18,203 nucleotides of DNA from CAYUNA01 sp047629355 (lineage in GTDB: Bacteria > Bacteroidota > Bacteroidia > Chitinophagales > Saprospiraceae): the NCBI GenBank assembly GCA_047629355.1, contig JBLHWU010000136.1, positions 1 through 18,203 on the forward strand, given 5' to 3'. Within the stretch, counting starts at the first letter, position 1. Each line of letters begins with the position of its first letter. The notes below the pieces were generated by a model that was given only the letters and a program-made list of their open reading frames with translations, was not told where the DNA came from and made no database searches. The position numbers and the translations under genes were made by a program. This document shows, piece after piece, positions 7,856 through 13,889 of the stretch.

Positions 7856-7898
7856 AAAAATAGCCTTTGGTTGGGGACTGACTGAAGGCTATTTTTTT
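7856..7898 (+). terminator. Intrinsic terminator of the thiolase gene
   Basis: AAAAATAGCCTT (7856-7867) pairs perfectly with AAGGCTATTTTT, running into seven T (7892-7898). The stem is 12 bp with a 17-nt loop and lies about 70 nt after the stop codon. The A-run on the left side means it could also work on the - strand. Confidence 0.8.
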
Positions 7899-7939
7899 GA
7901 GATTTTTTAAAAAGTATGATGCGACAAAGACCAAATTAA

Positions 7940-8182
7940 AGTACAAGGGACAATGCTTTGTGCTGTCGAAATTCTGTCGCCGACTCAAGCACAATCGGAG
8001 TTACTGTTGAAGGACATCATTATTTTGAAAAAGGCGTAAAATCTTGCTGGATTGGCTTTCCTGAGTTAGAAAATATCTATGTTTTTCCGGCAACTACCAA
8101 GTATGAAACCTTTAGAAAAGGGCAGACTTTAGTTGACAAAAAAATGGAGATTAAATTAGACGTAGGTGAAGTTTCTGAATAA
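7940..8182 (+). pseudogene. Short orphan reading frame, possible gene remnant
   Basis: The frame is open from 7940 (after a TAA at 7937) to the stop at 8180-8182. No ATG gives the full frame: the nearest candidate start is TTG at 7958 (74 aa), while the ATG at 7953 is in another frame that stops after 28 codons. The last 55 residues (from VEGHHYFEKGVKSCWIGF to KLDVGEVSE) have balanced, protein-like composition, but I recognise no family. It follows directly on the thiolase terminator, with no promoter box seen. It may be the 3' end of a decayed gene, or a chance frame. Confidence 0.3.
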
Positions 8183-8212
8183 AATACATTGTTATTATTT
8201 TGAATACCATCT

Positions 8213-8248
8213 CACCATTTTTATCGTAAACAGCTCTAAAAAATGGTG
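8213..8248. repeat. Inverted repeat downstream of the TonB-domain gene
   Basis: CACCATTTTT (8213-8222) and AAAAATGGTG (8239-8248) pair perfectly over 10 bp around a 16-nt loop, 23 bp beyond the 3' end of the - strand gene. It could stall or protect that transcript; no clear T-tract follows on either strand beyond the stem itself. Confidence 0.45.
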
Positions 8249-8271
8249 AAAATAGTTAGCATTCTTTTCAA

Positions 8272-8772
8272 TTACATATCAATCGTATAACTGTACCCTC
8301 CTTTATCCTTATCTTTCTTATCCGCTGCCTTTTCCTCACTTTTAGGCTTCGAAGTCGTCACTACATACTGAATATCTTGGGCTTCTTGCTTCGGCGGAAC
8401 TACCATTTCCGTAGGCTCCATAATTGGAATTTTCACCGTCGCCTTTTCCTTTGGCAACCGAAAATGAATCGTTACATCTTTATGAAAAATCGCCCGCACG
8501 CCCCTATTCCGCGCTTCCGTAAATTTTAATAATTTCACCAAACGAATCGCTTCCTCATTACAGCCATGACTCAAACCAGAAATGACTCGCGCACTGATTA
8601 CTTTCCCTTTATTATCCATCGAATATTTTAAGGTAACAGAGCCTTCAATCTTTGCTGCTAAGGCTTCGGTAGGATATTTTATATTTTCTGAAATAAATAC
8701 CTTGAGGGCTTTGGGACCGCCCGGATAGCTAGGTTTAGCTAAGAAATGCTTGCTTTTTCGCTCTTTTTGCAT
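8272..8772 (-). CDS. TonB C-terminal-domain protein lacking signal peptide and membrane anchor
   Basis: 166 aa. Residues about 16-107 match the TonB C-terminal fold of Bacteroidota energy transducers: YPGGPKALKVFISENIKYP, then AKIEGSVTLKYSMDNKGKVI and the GCNEEAIRLVK helix. The usual W-x-PG segment is replaced by LLKFTEARNRG. The tail (108-166) is Pro/Lys/Glu-rich and ends YSYTIDM. Normal TonB has an N-terminal membrane helix, a Pro-rich spacer and then this domain; here the domain comes first and no hydrophobic segment exists. An in-frame TGA lies 13 codons upstream with no ATG between, so no anchor has been missed by start choice. As read it would be cytoplasmic. It is downstream of the E2 gene on the same strand, with an 87-bp spacer that is nearly all hairpin. 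Role unknown; it is unlikely to transduce energy. Confidence 0.75.
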   Translation of the reverse strand: MQKERKSKHFLAKPSYPGGPKALKVFISENIKYPTEALAAKIEGSVTLKYSMDNKGKVISARVISGLSHGCNEEAIRLVKLLKFTEARNRGVRAIFHKDVTIHFRLPKEKATVKIPIMEPTEMVVPPKQEAQDIQYVVTTSKPKSEEKAADKKDKDKGGYSYTIDM

Positions 8773-8779
8773 GATTGTT

Positions 8780-8857
8780 TGTGTTGGAGTGTTAATGTAT
8801 TTATGTGTTCACGTTCCAGTCAACTTGAACACACAAACACATTAACACCTAAACACA
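8780..8857. repeat. Intercistronic hairpin of 8-base words between E2 and TonB-domain genes
   Basis: The right arm (8826-8857) carries AACAC at exact 8-base intervals four times. The left arm (8780-8811) matches its complement at about 27 of 32 positions, with GTGTT at 8-base spacing. It begins 2 nt from the E2 stop codon and ends 7 nt from the next gene's ATG, so it fills the spacer. The geometry is the same as at 5755-5828, but with an 8-base period. Confidence 0.7.
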
Positions 8858-8859
8858 TT

Positions 8860-10182
8860 TTATACCAATAGACGAATCGGGTCTTCCAAAATACCTTTGA
8901 AAGTATTTAAAAACTTAGCCCCACTCGCGCCATCAACGACTCGGTGGTCGCAAGACAAGGTGACTTTCATCATTTTGCCTGGCTTCACTTTGCCTTTTTT
9001 ATTAATAATTGCTTTGTCAATGATACCACCCACTGCCATGATGCACGAATCTGGTGTATTGATGATGGCAGTAAATTCTTCAATACCAAACATTCCTAAA
9101 TTAGAAATTGTAAAAGTATTGCCTGACATTTCTTGCGGCTGCAATTTTTTATTTTTCGCTTTACCCGCTAAGTGACGTACTTCAACGTTGATTTGAGATA
9201 ACGTTTTCATATCTGCAAAACGGATAACCGGCACTAACAAACCATCTGGTACTGCTACTGCAACCCCAACATTGATATTTTGATTTTGTCGAATTTTATC
9301 ACCCATCCACGAAGAATTAATCGCTGGATGCTCACGCAATGCCACTGCTGCTGATTTAACAACTAAGTCGTTGAAAGATATTTTCGTAGGTGCAATTTCA
9401 TTCAAGCGGGTGCGCAGTTTCATCACTTTGCCCATATTAATTTCTACGGTCAAATAGAAATGTGGCGCAGAAAACTTGCTCTCACCCAATCGTCGTGCAA
9501 TCACTTTTCGCATCTGTGACAATGGCTCATCGGTATAAGCATCACCGTCCCCTGCAAAATTAAATACTGGTACACTTGGCTTCGCAGATGCTGCTGGTTC
9601 AGTTGCTGCTTCTGGTGCGGCAGGTGCTGGAGCAGCAAAAGTTGCAGGTGCTGGCGCAGATGCAGTACCATTTTTCAAGAAGTCTTCTACATCTTTTTTA
9701 ATCACTCGACCCTGTGGACCACTTGCCGATACTTTAGTAATATCTACGCCTGATTCTTTCGCCATACTTCGCGCCAAAGGAGATGCTTTTACACGGTCGC
9801 CTTCATCATTTGCTGCTACGGGGACAGCTTCTGCTACCACTTCTACTTCCGCTTCTGGAGCTTTCACTTCTTCTTTTGCTGCTTCTCCATTAGAAGCGGC
9901 ATTTTTATCGCCTTCTTCCGCTGCAATAGCTGCTTCCCAATCTTCGCCTTCTTCCCCAATCACTGCAATGACAGATTCGACAGGTACTGCACCTTCTTTC
10001 ACCGCAATATGCAACAAATGTCCATCCCAAAGACTTTCAAATTCCATGGTCGCCTTATCCGTTTCAATTTCTGCCAACAAATCACCGGATTCAATAGCAT
10101 CGCCAACATTTTTCATCCATCCGACGATGTTGCCTTCCTCCATTGTGTCACTCATTCGGGGCATTCTGATTACTTCAGCCAT
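8860..10182 (-). CDS. Pyruvate dehydrogenase complex E2, dihydrolipoamide acetyltransferase
   Basis: 440 aa. One lipoyl domain (about 1-78) has the lipoylated lysine K43 in ETDKATMEFES. After an acidic/Ala-rich linker comes the E1/E3-binding domain (about 130-169, VKASPLARSMAKESGVDITK and the GRVIKKDVEDFL end). A second Ala/Pro linker (172-206) leads to the catalytic acetyltransferase core (about 215-440), with H413 and D417 in CDHRVVDGASGAKFL. It transfers acetyl groups to CoA in the cytoplasmic complex. MPRMSDTMEEG at the N-terminus is typical of pyruvate dehydrogenase E2 rather than oxoglutarate E2. A single lipoyl domain is within normal variation. E1 and E3 are not adjacent here. The TonB-domain gene follows, possibly in the same transcript. 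The upstream region carries MITE-like hairpins and no TAnnTTTG box that I could find. Confidence 0.93.
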   Translation of the reverse strand: MAEVIRMPRMSDTMEEGNIVGWMKNVGDAIESGDLLAEIETDKATMEFESLWDGHLLHIAVKEGAVPVESVIAVIGEEGEDWEAAIAAEEGDKNAASNGEAAKEEVKAPEAEVEVVAEAVPVAANDEGDRVKASPLARSMAKESGVDITKVSASGPQGRVIKKDVEDFLKNGTASAPAPATFAAPAPAAPEAATEPAASAKPSVPVFNFAGDGDAYTDEPLSQMRKVIARRLGESKFSAPHFYLTVEINMGKVMKLRTRLNEIAPTKISFNDLVVKSAAVALREHPAINSSWMGDKIRQNQNINVGVAVAVPDGLLVPVIRFADMKTLSQINVEVRHLAGKAKNKKLQPQEMSGNTFTISNLGMFGIEEFTAIINTPDSCIMAVGGIIDKAIINKKGKVKPGKMMKVTLSCDHRVVDGASGAKFLNTFKGILEDPIRLLV

Positions 10183-10316
10183 AATTCTTTTTGATTATTT
10201 TTTATTCAAAACAGCCATTTGACTTTTCTGAACTTTCTGTTTTTAATGAAAATTGAGGTCTTATTTGGTTGGGCTGTTTGTTGCCAGAATTTAAATAGCA
10301 ACAATTTTTAGAAACA

Positions 10317-10485
10317 CTAAGTAACGGTAAAAAAATAACTCCGCCATCTATCAAGTATTTCTTTTGCCCTTATTTTCCACTTTTAAAACAATCATTATGT
10401 AGAGATAACTCCTATTTAAAAAGTAAAAACTAAGACCAAAATAAATGTTGCCAGATGGCGGACTTATTATTTTACCGTTCTAAGT
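10317..10485. mobile_element. Palindromic MITE-like element (family A, copy 1)
   Basis: AACGGTAAAAAAATAACTCC on the left and AACGGTAAAATAATAAGTCC as right complement head an inverted repeat that includes CCGCCATCT/AGATGGCGG. The core 10323-10479 is flanked by CTAAGT on both sides (10317-10322, 10480-10485). This may be a target duplication, though CTAAG also precedes AACGG in other copies and so may belong to the terminus. Read as reverse complement, its central 91 bp match the copy at 16572-16739 at about 81 positions. It lies between aroF and E2 and encodes no protein. Confidence 0.75.
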
Positions 10486-10636
10486 AAATAAGCTTAGATT
10501 ATTCAGTAGTTTATTTTGGATTTAGTTTTTACTTTGGAACTGCTATTTATGTTGATATAATGAGCACTTTCAAAGTAAAAAATAAGTCCAAAAGAGACGG
10601 CGAAGAGTCTGAATTTATTTATTTTGCGTTTCTTAG
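10480..10636. mobile_element. Palindromic MITE-like element (family A, copy 2, eroded)
   Basis: Immediately adjacent to copy 1 and in opposite orientation. The central hairpin TTATTTTGGATTTAGTTTTT...AAAGTAAAAAATAAGTCCAA (within 10510-10594) has the layout of copies 1 and 3. The right end, read as complement, is CTAAGAAACGCAAAATAAAT, a diverged form of the family terminus; the left terminus is eroded. It lies upstream of aroF's 3' flank, about 100 bp beyond the aroF stop. Confidence 0.65.
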
Positions 10637-10734
10637 ACCGCAAAAATGCAATTTTTTCCTTTTTGAATGAAAATAGATTAGTAAAACTTTCAAAAATAAA
10701 TAAAGTTTATCAAAAATATAGATAAAATATCTCT

Positions 10735-11748
10735 TTATAACGATTCCCGAAACGCATAAGTCTTTTCCAAATCCGCAATCAACTTCCGCGATTCTTGAAA
10801 ATTAAGGGTTTGTTGTCCATCCGAAAATGCTTTTTCTGGCGTTTCATGCACTTCAAAAATAGCTCCATCTGCGCCGCCCATAATGCTTGCAAGCGCGATA
10901 TTTTCCACAAATTTCCGAACACCAATTCCATGCGACGGGTCAGCGATAACAGGCAAATGTGTTTTTTCCTTCAACATGGCAATCGCGTTGATATCCATGC
11001 AATTTCGATAAGCATTTTCGTAAGTTCGAATACCTCGTTCACAAAGCATGATTCGCTCATTTCCATTAGAAAAGATATATTCCGCCGATTGCAATAGTTC
11101 ATCAATCGTGCCGCTCATGCTCCGTTTCAAAAGTACAGGTTTATCAACCTTTCCAAGCGCGTCTAAGAGGTTGAAATTTTGCGCATTTCGTGCACCTACT
11201 TGAAAAACATCTACATAAGGCAGCATCGGTTCAATCTGCTCCGTCATCATCACTTCCGTTACGATTTTGATGCCCGCAGGTCGTGTCTGATTGTACCACA
11301 TTTTAAGTCCATCTTGCCCTAAACCACGGAAAGCATACGGCGAGCTTCGAGGCTTATAGACTCCACCGCGCATAATTTTTACATTATTCTCAACTAAGTG
11401 TTCAATGGTTTTGGCAACCTGTTCTTCTGACTCAATCGAGCAGGGACCAGCCATTAAAGCAAAGTGACCATCTCCTATTTTCACCTCATCGCCAAGGTCA
11501 ATCACAGTATTGTCCACCTTCCACTTTTTACTCACCAGTTTATAGGCATCACTCACTCGGTGAATGTCGCGAATGCCATCCAACGTACCAATAGCACGGA
11601 TATCAAATTCTTTTTTACCAACGCCAATAATGTAATCACCAAATTGTGTGGTCACTCGATTGGTCTTATACTTTATTGCATCCAACTGGCTTTCCAAATT
11701 GTTTAAATCGCCTTGTTGAATGTCTTTTTCTAATTGAATAATCATCAA
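10735..11748 (-). CDS. aroF: 3-deoxy-7-phosphoheptulonate synthase (DAHP synthase, ACT-domain type)
   Basis: 337 aa. It condenses phosphoenolpyruvate and erythrose 4-phosphate, the first step of the shikimate pathway. The N-terminal region (about 1-75) is the ferredoxin-like/ACT regulatory domain, and the barrel follows the LVSKKWK...VIDLGD linker. Length and layout closely match the Thermotoga maritima type Ibeta enzyme, in which the N-terminal domain binds the feedback inhibitor. Visible site residues are C103 in AGPCSIES, KPRSSPYAF (132-140), K208/R209, LCERGIRTYE (235-244), H273 in DPSHG, E299 in EVHETPE and D310 in SDGQQTL. The start MMIIQL has two adjacent ATG codons and either could serve. 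It lies 37 bp downstream of hemF on the same strand and may be co-transcribed, although the two pathways are unrelated. Confidence 0.93.
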   Translation of the reverse strand: MMIIQLEKDIQQGDLNNLESQLDAIKYKTNRVTTQFGDYIIGVGKKEFDIRAIGTLDGIRDIHRVSDAYKLVSKKWKVDNTVIDLGDEVKIGDGHFALMAGPCSIESEEQVAKTIEHLVENNVKIMRGGVYKPRSSPYAFRGLGQDGLKMWYNQTRPAGIKIVTEVMMTEQIEPMLPYVDVFQVGARNAQNFNLLDALGKVDKPVLLKRSMSGTIDELLQSAEYIFSNGNERIMLCERGIRTYENAYRNCMDINAIAMLKEKTHLPVIADPSHGIGVRKFVENIALASIMGGADGAIFEVHETPEKAFSDGQQTLNFQESRKLIADLEKTYAFRESL

Positions 11749-11785
11749 AAATAAATTAAAAATGAAGAATTACAGCAAGCAAGCA

Positions 11786-12688
11786 TTATTCATTATTTCC
11801 AGCCCAAGCAATCCCTTTTTTTAGTAAATCTAATGTTTGGGCTTCACGGCTATTTTTTTCCGGTTTAAAATTATAAACCCAACGCGCCATCGGCGGCATA
11901 CTCATCAAAATGGATTCAGTACGCCCATTGGTATCCAGTCCAAATTTTGTGCCTTTATCCCATACCAAATTAAACTCCACATACCGACCACGCCGCATAA
12001 ACTGCCAATCCTTCTCCTTCTCCGTAAACAGCAAATCCTTATTTTTTGCCATTAAATGGGTGTAAATCGGCACAAACGATTCCCCCACTTCCTGTATGAA
12101 TTCAAATCGTTTTTGTTTAGAAATATCGTCAGTTTCTTGCAATCGGTCAAAGAAAATACCACCGATACCCCGCGTTTCCTGTCGATGCTTAATATAAAAA
12201 TAATCGTCTGCCCAGTTTTTAAATTTAGGATAATAATCTAACTGATGGTTATCGCAGGCCATTTTTAAACTATTGTGAAAAAATTGAGCATCCGTTTCGT
12301 CCACATAATGCGGCGTCAAATCAATCCCTCCACCAAACCAACAAGTCCCATTACTCATTTCAAAATAACGAACATTCATATGAATAATCGGTATATTCGG
12401 GTTGTGCGGATGCAGTACAATAGATACGCCTGTGGCAAAAAAATCAGCTTTCGGCAAATTCAAAGCAGTCAATATCTTCTCTGGCAAATCACCATGCACG
12501 GCTGACCAATTTACACCTCCTTTCTCAATCACCTGCCCTTCTATCACCCGTGACCGACCGCCGCCGCCGCCGTCTCGTTCCCATCGGTCTTCCTTGAATG
12601 TGCCTTTTCCATCAGCTATTTCTAAGGATTGACAAATATTATCTTGCAATTTCTTAAAATACTCGGTAATCTGCTCTTTTGTTGGCAT
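11786..12688 (-). CDS. hemF: Oxygen-dependent coproporphyrinogen III oxidase
   Basis: 300 aa, the usual bacterial length. It decarboxylates coproporphyrinogen III to protoporphyrinogen IX using O2, in the cytoplasm. Family motifs are intact: the Gly-rich WERDGGGGGRSRVIEGQV (36-53), SIVLHPHNPNIPIIHMNVRYF (89-109), WFGGGIDLTPHY (117-128), RGIGGIFFD (173-181), RRGRYVEFNL (232-241) and ESILMSMPP (258-266). The O2-dependent form implies an aerobic lifestyle. It heads a likely hemF-aroF unit. Upstream, CAACTTTG (12708-12715, - strand) is only an approximate -7 box, so the promoter is uncertain. The other haem gene in the window, hemA, is about 2.5 kb away beyond a divergent gene and is not in the same transcript. 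Confidence 0.96.
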   Translation of the reverse strand: MPTKEQITEYFKKLQDNICQSLEIADGKGTFKEDRWERDGGGGGRSRVIEGQVIEKGGVNWSAVHGDLPEKILTALNLPKADFFATGVSIVLHPHNPNIPIIHMNVRYFEMSNGTCWFGGGIDLTPHYVDETDAQFFHNSLKMACDNHQLDYYPKFKNWADDYFYIKHRQETRGIGGIFFDRLQETDDISKQKRFEFIQEVGESFVPIYTHLMAKNKDLLFTEKEKDWQFMRRGRYVEFNLVWDKGTKFGLDTNGRTESILMSMPPMARWVYNFKPEKNSREAQTLDLLKKGIAWAGNNE

Positions 12689-12828
12689 TTTTGCTATTTT
12701 TAGAGGGCAAAGTTGAGATTAATTTATCGGTCAATTATCATATAAAAATCAAAAATAACAGAATTTGAAGTTTAGAGAAAAAAGTTTTGCTTTATTTACA
12801 TTAAATTAAAATTTAATAAGATATTTCT

Positions 12829-12836
12829 TATCTTTG
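12829..12836 (+). promoter_or_regulatory. Orphan Bacteroidota -7 box (TATCTTTG) in the hemF-amidohydrolase gap
   Basis: TATCTTTG, followed by TACT, is a textbook TAnnTTTG element pointing right. No annotated gene follows for about 1 kb, so it would start a transcript of the non-coding region near 12843. No -33 TTG is seen at normal spacing. Confidence 0.4.
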
Positions 12837-12896
12837 TACTAATATCTTTATAAGATTTAACATTTATACACAATAAAAAGTTAGTCCTTCAAAAAA

Positions 12897-12950
12897 ATGT
12901 CACCTGCAAAACGCAGAAAACTCCATCATTTATTTTCAAGCTACAGTTAA
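12897..12950 (+). CDS. Candidate 17-aa small ORF / leader peptide
   Basis: MSPAKRRKLHHLFSSYS, ATG to TAA, about 55 nt downstream of the start predicted from the TATCTTTG box. It is strongly basic at its N-terminus. A 7-bp stem follows at once (GCAGTTA 12959-12965 with TAACTGC 13007-13013). It could be a leader peptide, a small protein or a chance frame; only the promoter and the absence of any other gene favour it. Confidence 0.2.
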   Translation: MSPAKRRKLHHLFSSYS

Positions 12951-13187
12951 TTATTAGGGCAGTTAGAAGAATAACTATTCATTTTCCATGAACAACAAAA
13001 AATAAGTAACTGCTCAATTACTTTAATTTATTGATTATCAGTTATTTATAGTTTTGTTTAAAATAATATTTGTCATTTTTTTGACAAAAAACCATTTTTT
13101 TAACATTTCCGTAACTTAAAAGACATTATTTTAACTATTTTTAATTAAAAATAAATTAAAAACCACCTGAGTAGTTACAAAAATAAC

Positions 13188-13233
13188 CTCTTTTTGGTTA
13201 ACACCCAAAAAGAGTTGTTCTTATTTTTTTTAA
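13188..13233 (+). terminator. Terminator-like hairpin
   Basis: CTCTTTTTGG (13188-13197) pairs perfectly with CCAAAAAGAG (13205-13214) around a 7-nt loop and is followed by TTGTTCTTATTTTTTTT. It would end any transcript started at the 12829 box, about 370 nt long. The stem is AT-rich, so strength is uncertain. Confidence 0.45.
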
Positions 13234-13274
13234 AAAATGAGGTTGTCTCTCATACCTGAAACACTTTTTTCTGA

Positions 13275-13439
13275 CCAGGAGCGCAGGTAAGTCTTAACCT
13301 TGCCAGAAACTATTATATTTGAGTAAAATCAGATTTTTTGTACAAAAAAACCTAAAATCTACTCAAATCCTTATTTCTATCCCCACACATTTAAATGTGA
13401 TTTGCGTTCCTGGGCTTTTTTCTTTTCTATTTTTTTTTA
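13275..13439 (+). ncRNA. Candidate structured RNA with 6S-like architecture and T-tract
   Basis: CCAGGAGCGC (13275-13284) pairs with GCGTTCCTGG (13404-13413) over 10 bp with one G-U. Inside, an unpaired 5' strand of about 32 nt faces a 3' strand of about 35 nt, which contains the small palindrome CACATTTAAATGTG. Above this bubble a second perfect stem, ATTTGAGTA/TACTCAAAT, is capped by TTTTTTGTACAAAAAA. Closing stem, large central bubble and apical hairpin are the layout of 6S RNA, which binds RNA polymerase; a Bacteroidota form (6S-Flavo) is known. The lower stem runs straight into GCTTTTTTCTTTTC and more T, giving a defined 3' end. I could not match conserved 6S bases from memory and found no good promoter at its 5' end, so the identity is tentative. 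Confidence 0.4.
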
Positions 13440-13485
13440 ATAATTTCTTACCTTCAAGCTTTTAATAACGACGAAAAAATAAGTT

Positions 13486-13604
13486 GGTGATTTTCTAACC
13501 ATCTTTTCCCGGTATTTTTCCTTTAAAAAAATCTTCAATAACGCCTGCTATTCAAGATTTTTCAAAGAAAAACTATCGAAAAAATCTTGTCTAAAAATTT
13601 CACC
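13486..13604. mobile_element. Palindromic MITE-like hairpin (family B core, copy 2)
   Basis: GGTGA...TTTTCTAA on the left and the complement of TTTTTAGA-type sequence ending TTTCACC on the right fold through a centre at about 13541-13548. The inner arms CTTTAAAAAAATCTTCAATA and (complement) CTTTGAAAAATCTTGAATA closely resemble those of the element at 3449-3613. Its left flank TTAATAACGACGAAAAAATA (13462-13481) resembles the family A terminus, and the counterpart may be TTAAGGAATGAGGAAAAAAT (complement, ending near 13837), making an outer element with others nested inside. Confidence 0.6.
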
Positions 13605-13620
13605 ACGCGTTACTAAGTAA

Positions 13621-13771
13621 AAACGATTTAATAAGTTGGACCATAATGCGCCGTAATTTTTTCTTCTAAAGAATTCAAAAAATCGTTGCATAGCCTTCGT
13701 TACGGAACTATTTTTCGTGTTTTTTAGAAGGGAAAAGGACAAGCATAATGGCCCAAGTTATTGAATCGTTT
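13621..13771. mobile_element. Palindromic MITE-like element with 11-bp flanking duplication (family C)
   Basis: The ends are AAACGATTTAATAAGTTGG on the left and AAACGATTCAATAACTTGG as right complement, 17 of 19 matching, and they continue through GCATTATG-like sequence to an inner TTCTAAA/TTTAGAA stem. The 151-bp element is flanked by identical TTACTAAGTAA at 13610-13620 and 13772-13782. That 11-mer is itself nearly palindromic, so it could be part of the terminus, but it matches better as a direct repeat (11/11) than as an inverted one (10/11). The right-hand copy is also the start of a family A terminus, so this element appears to have inserted into an older one. Confidence 0.65.
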
Positions 13772-13774
13772 TTA

Positions 13775-13837
13775 CTAAGTAACGGTAAAAAAATAAATTG
13801 ACATTCGTGGGTAATTTATTTTTTCCTCATTCCTTAA
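13775..13837. repeat. Pair of family A termini with almost no interior
   Basis: CTAAGTAACGGTAAAAAAAT (starting 13775) faces TTAAGGAATGAGGAAAAAAT (complement, ending 13837), with only about 13 bp between the matching TAAATT ends. It looks like a solo remnant or internally deleted copy of the elements at 10317-10485 and 16572-16739. Confidence 0.5.
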
Positions 13838-13889
13838 TAACTTTTAGCGGTAAGCAAAAGCGATTCTAACCAATTTAGACTGTCAACCA

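Noticed and set aside
8272..8772. Functional TonB energy transducer
   Set aside because: There is no membrane helix, no N-terminal Pro-rich spacer and no ExbB/ExbD or TonB-dependent receptor nearby.
10278..10304. Small hairpin TTGTTGC/GCAACAA upstream of the E2 gene
   Set aside because: A 7-bp perfect stem is expected by chance in sequence of this length, and it has neither T-tract nor position that would make it a terminator or riboswitch.
12402..12632. Pro/Ser-rich frame opposite hemF
   Set aside because: It is the antisense shadow of the Gly-rich hemF motif; hemF is intact and strongly conserved.
13548..13742. 64-codon frame on the - strand
   Set aside because: It lies entirely within palindromic elements and spans two of different type; the translation is Phe/Lys/Asn-rich noise.
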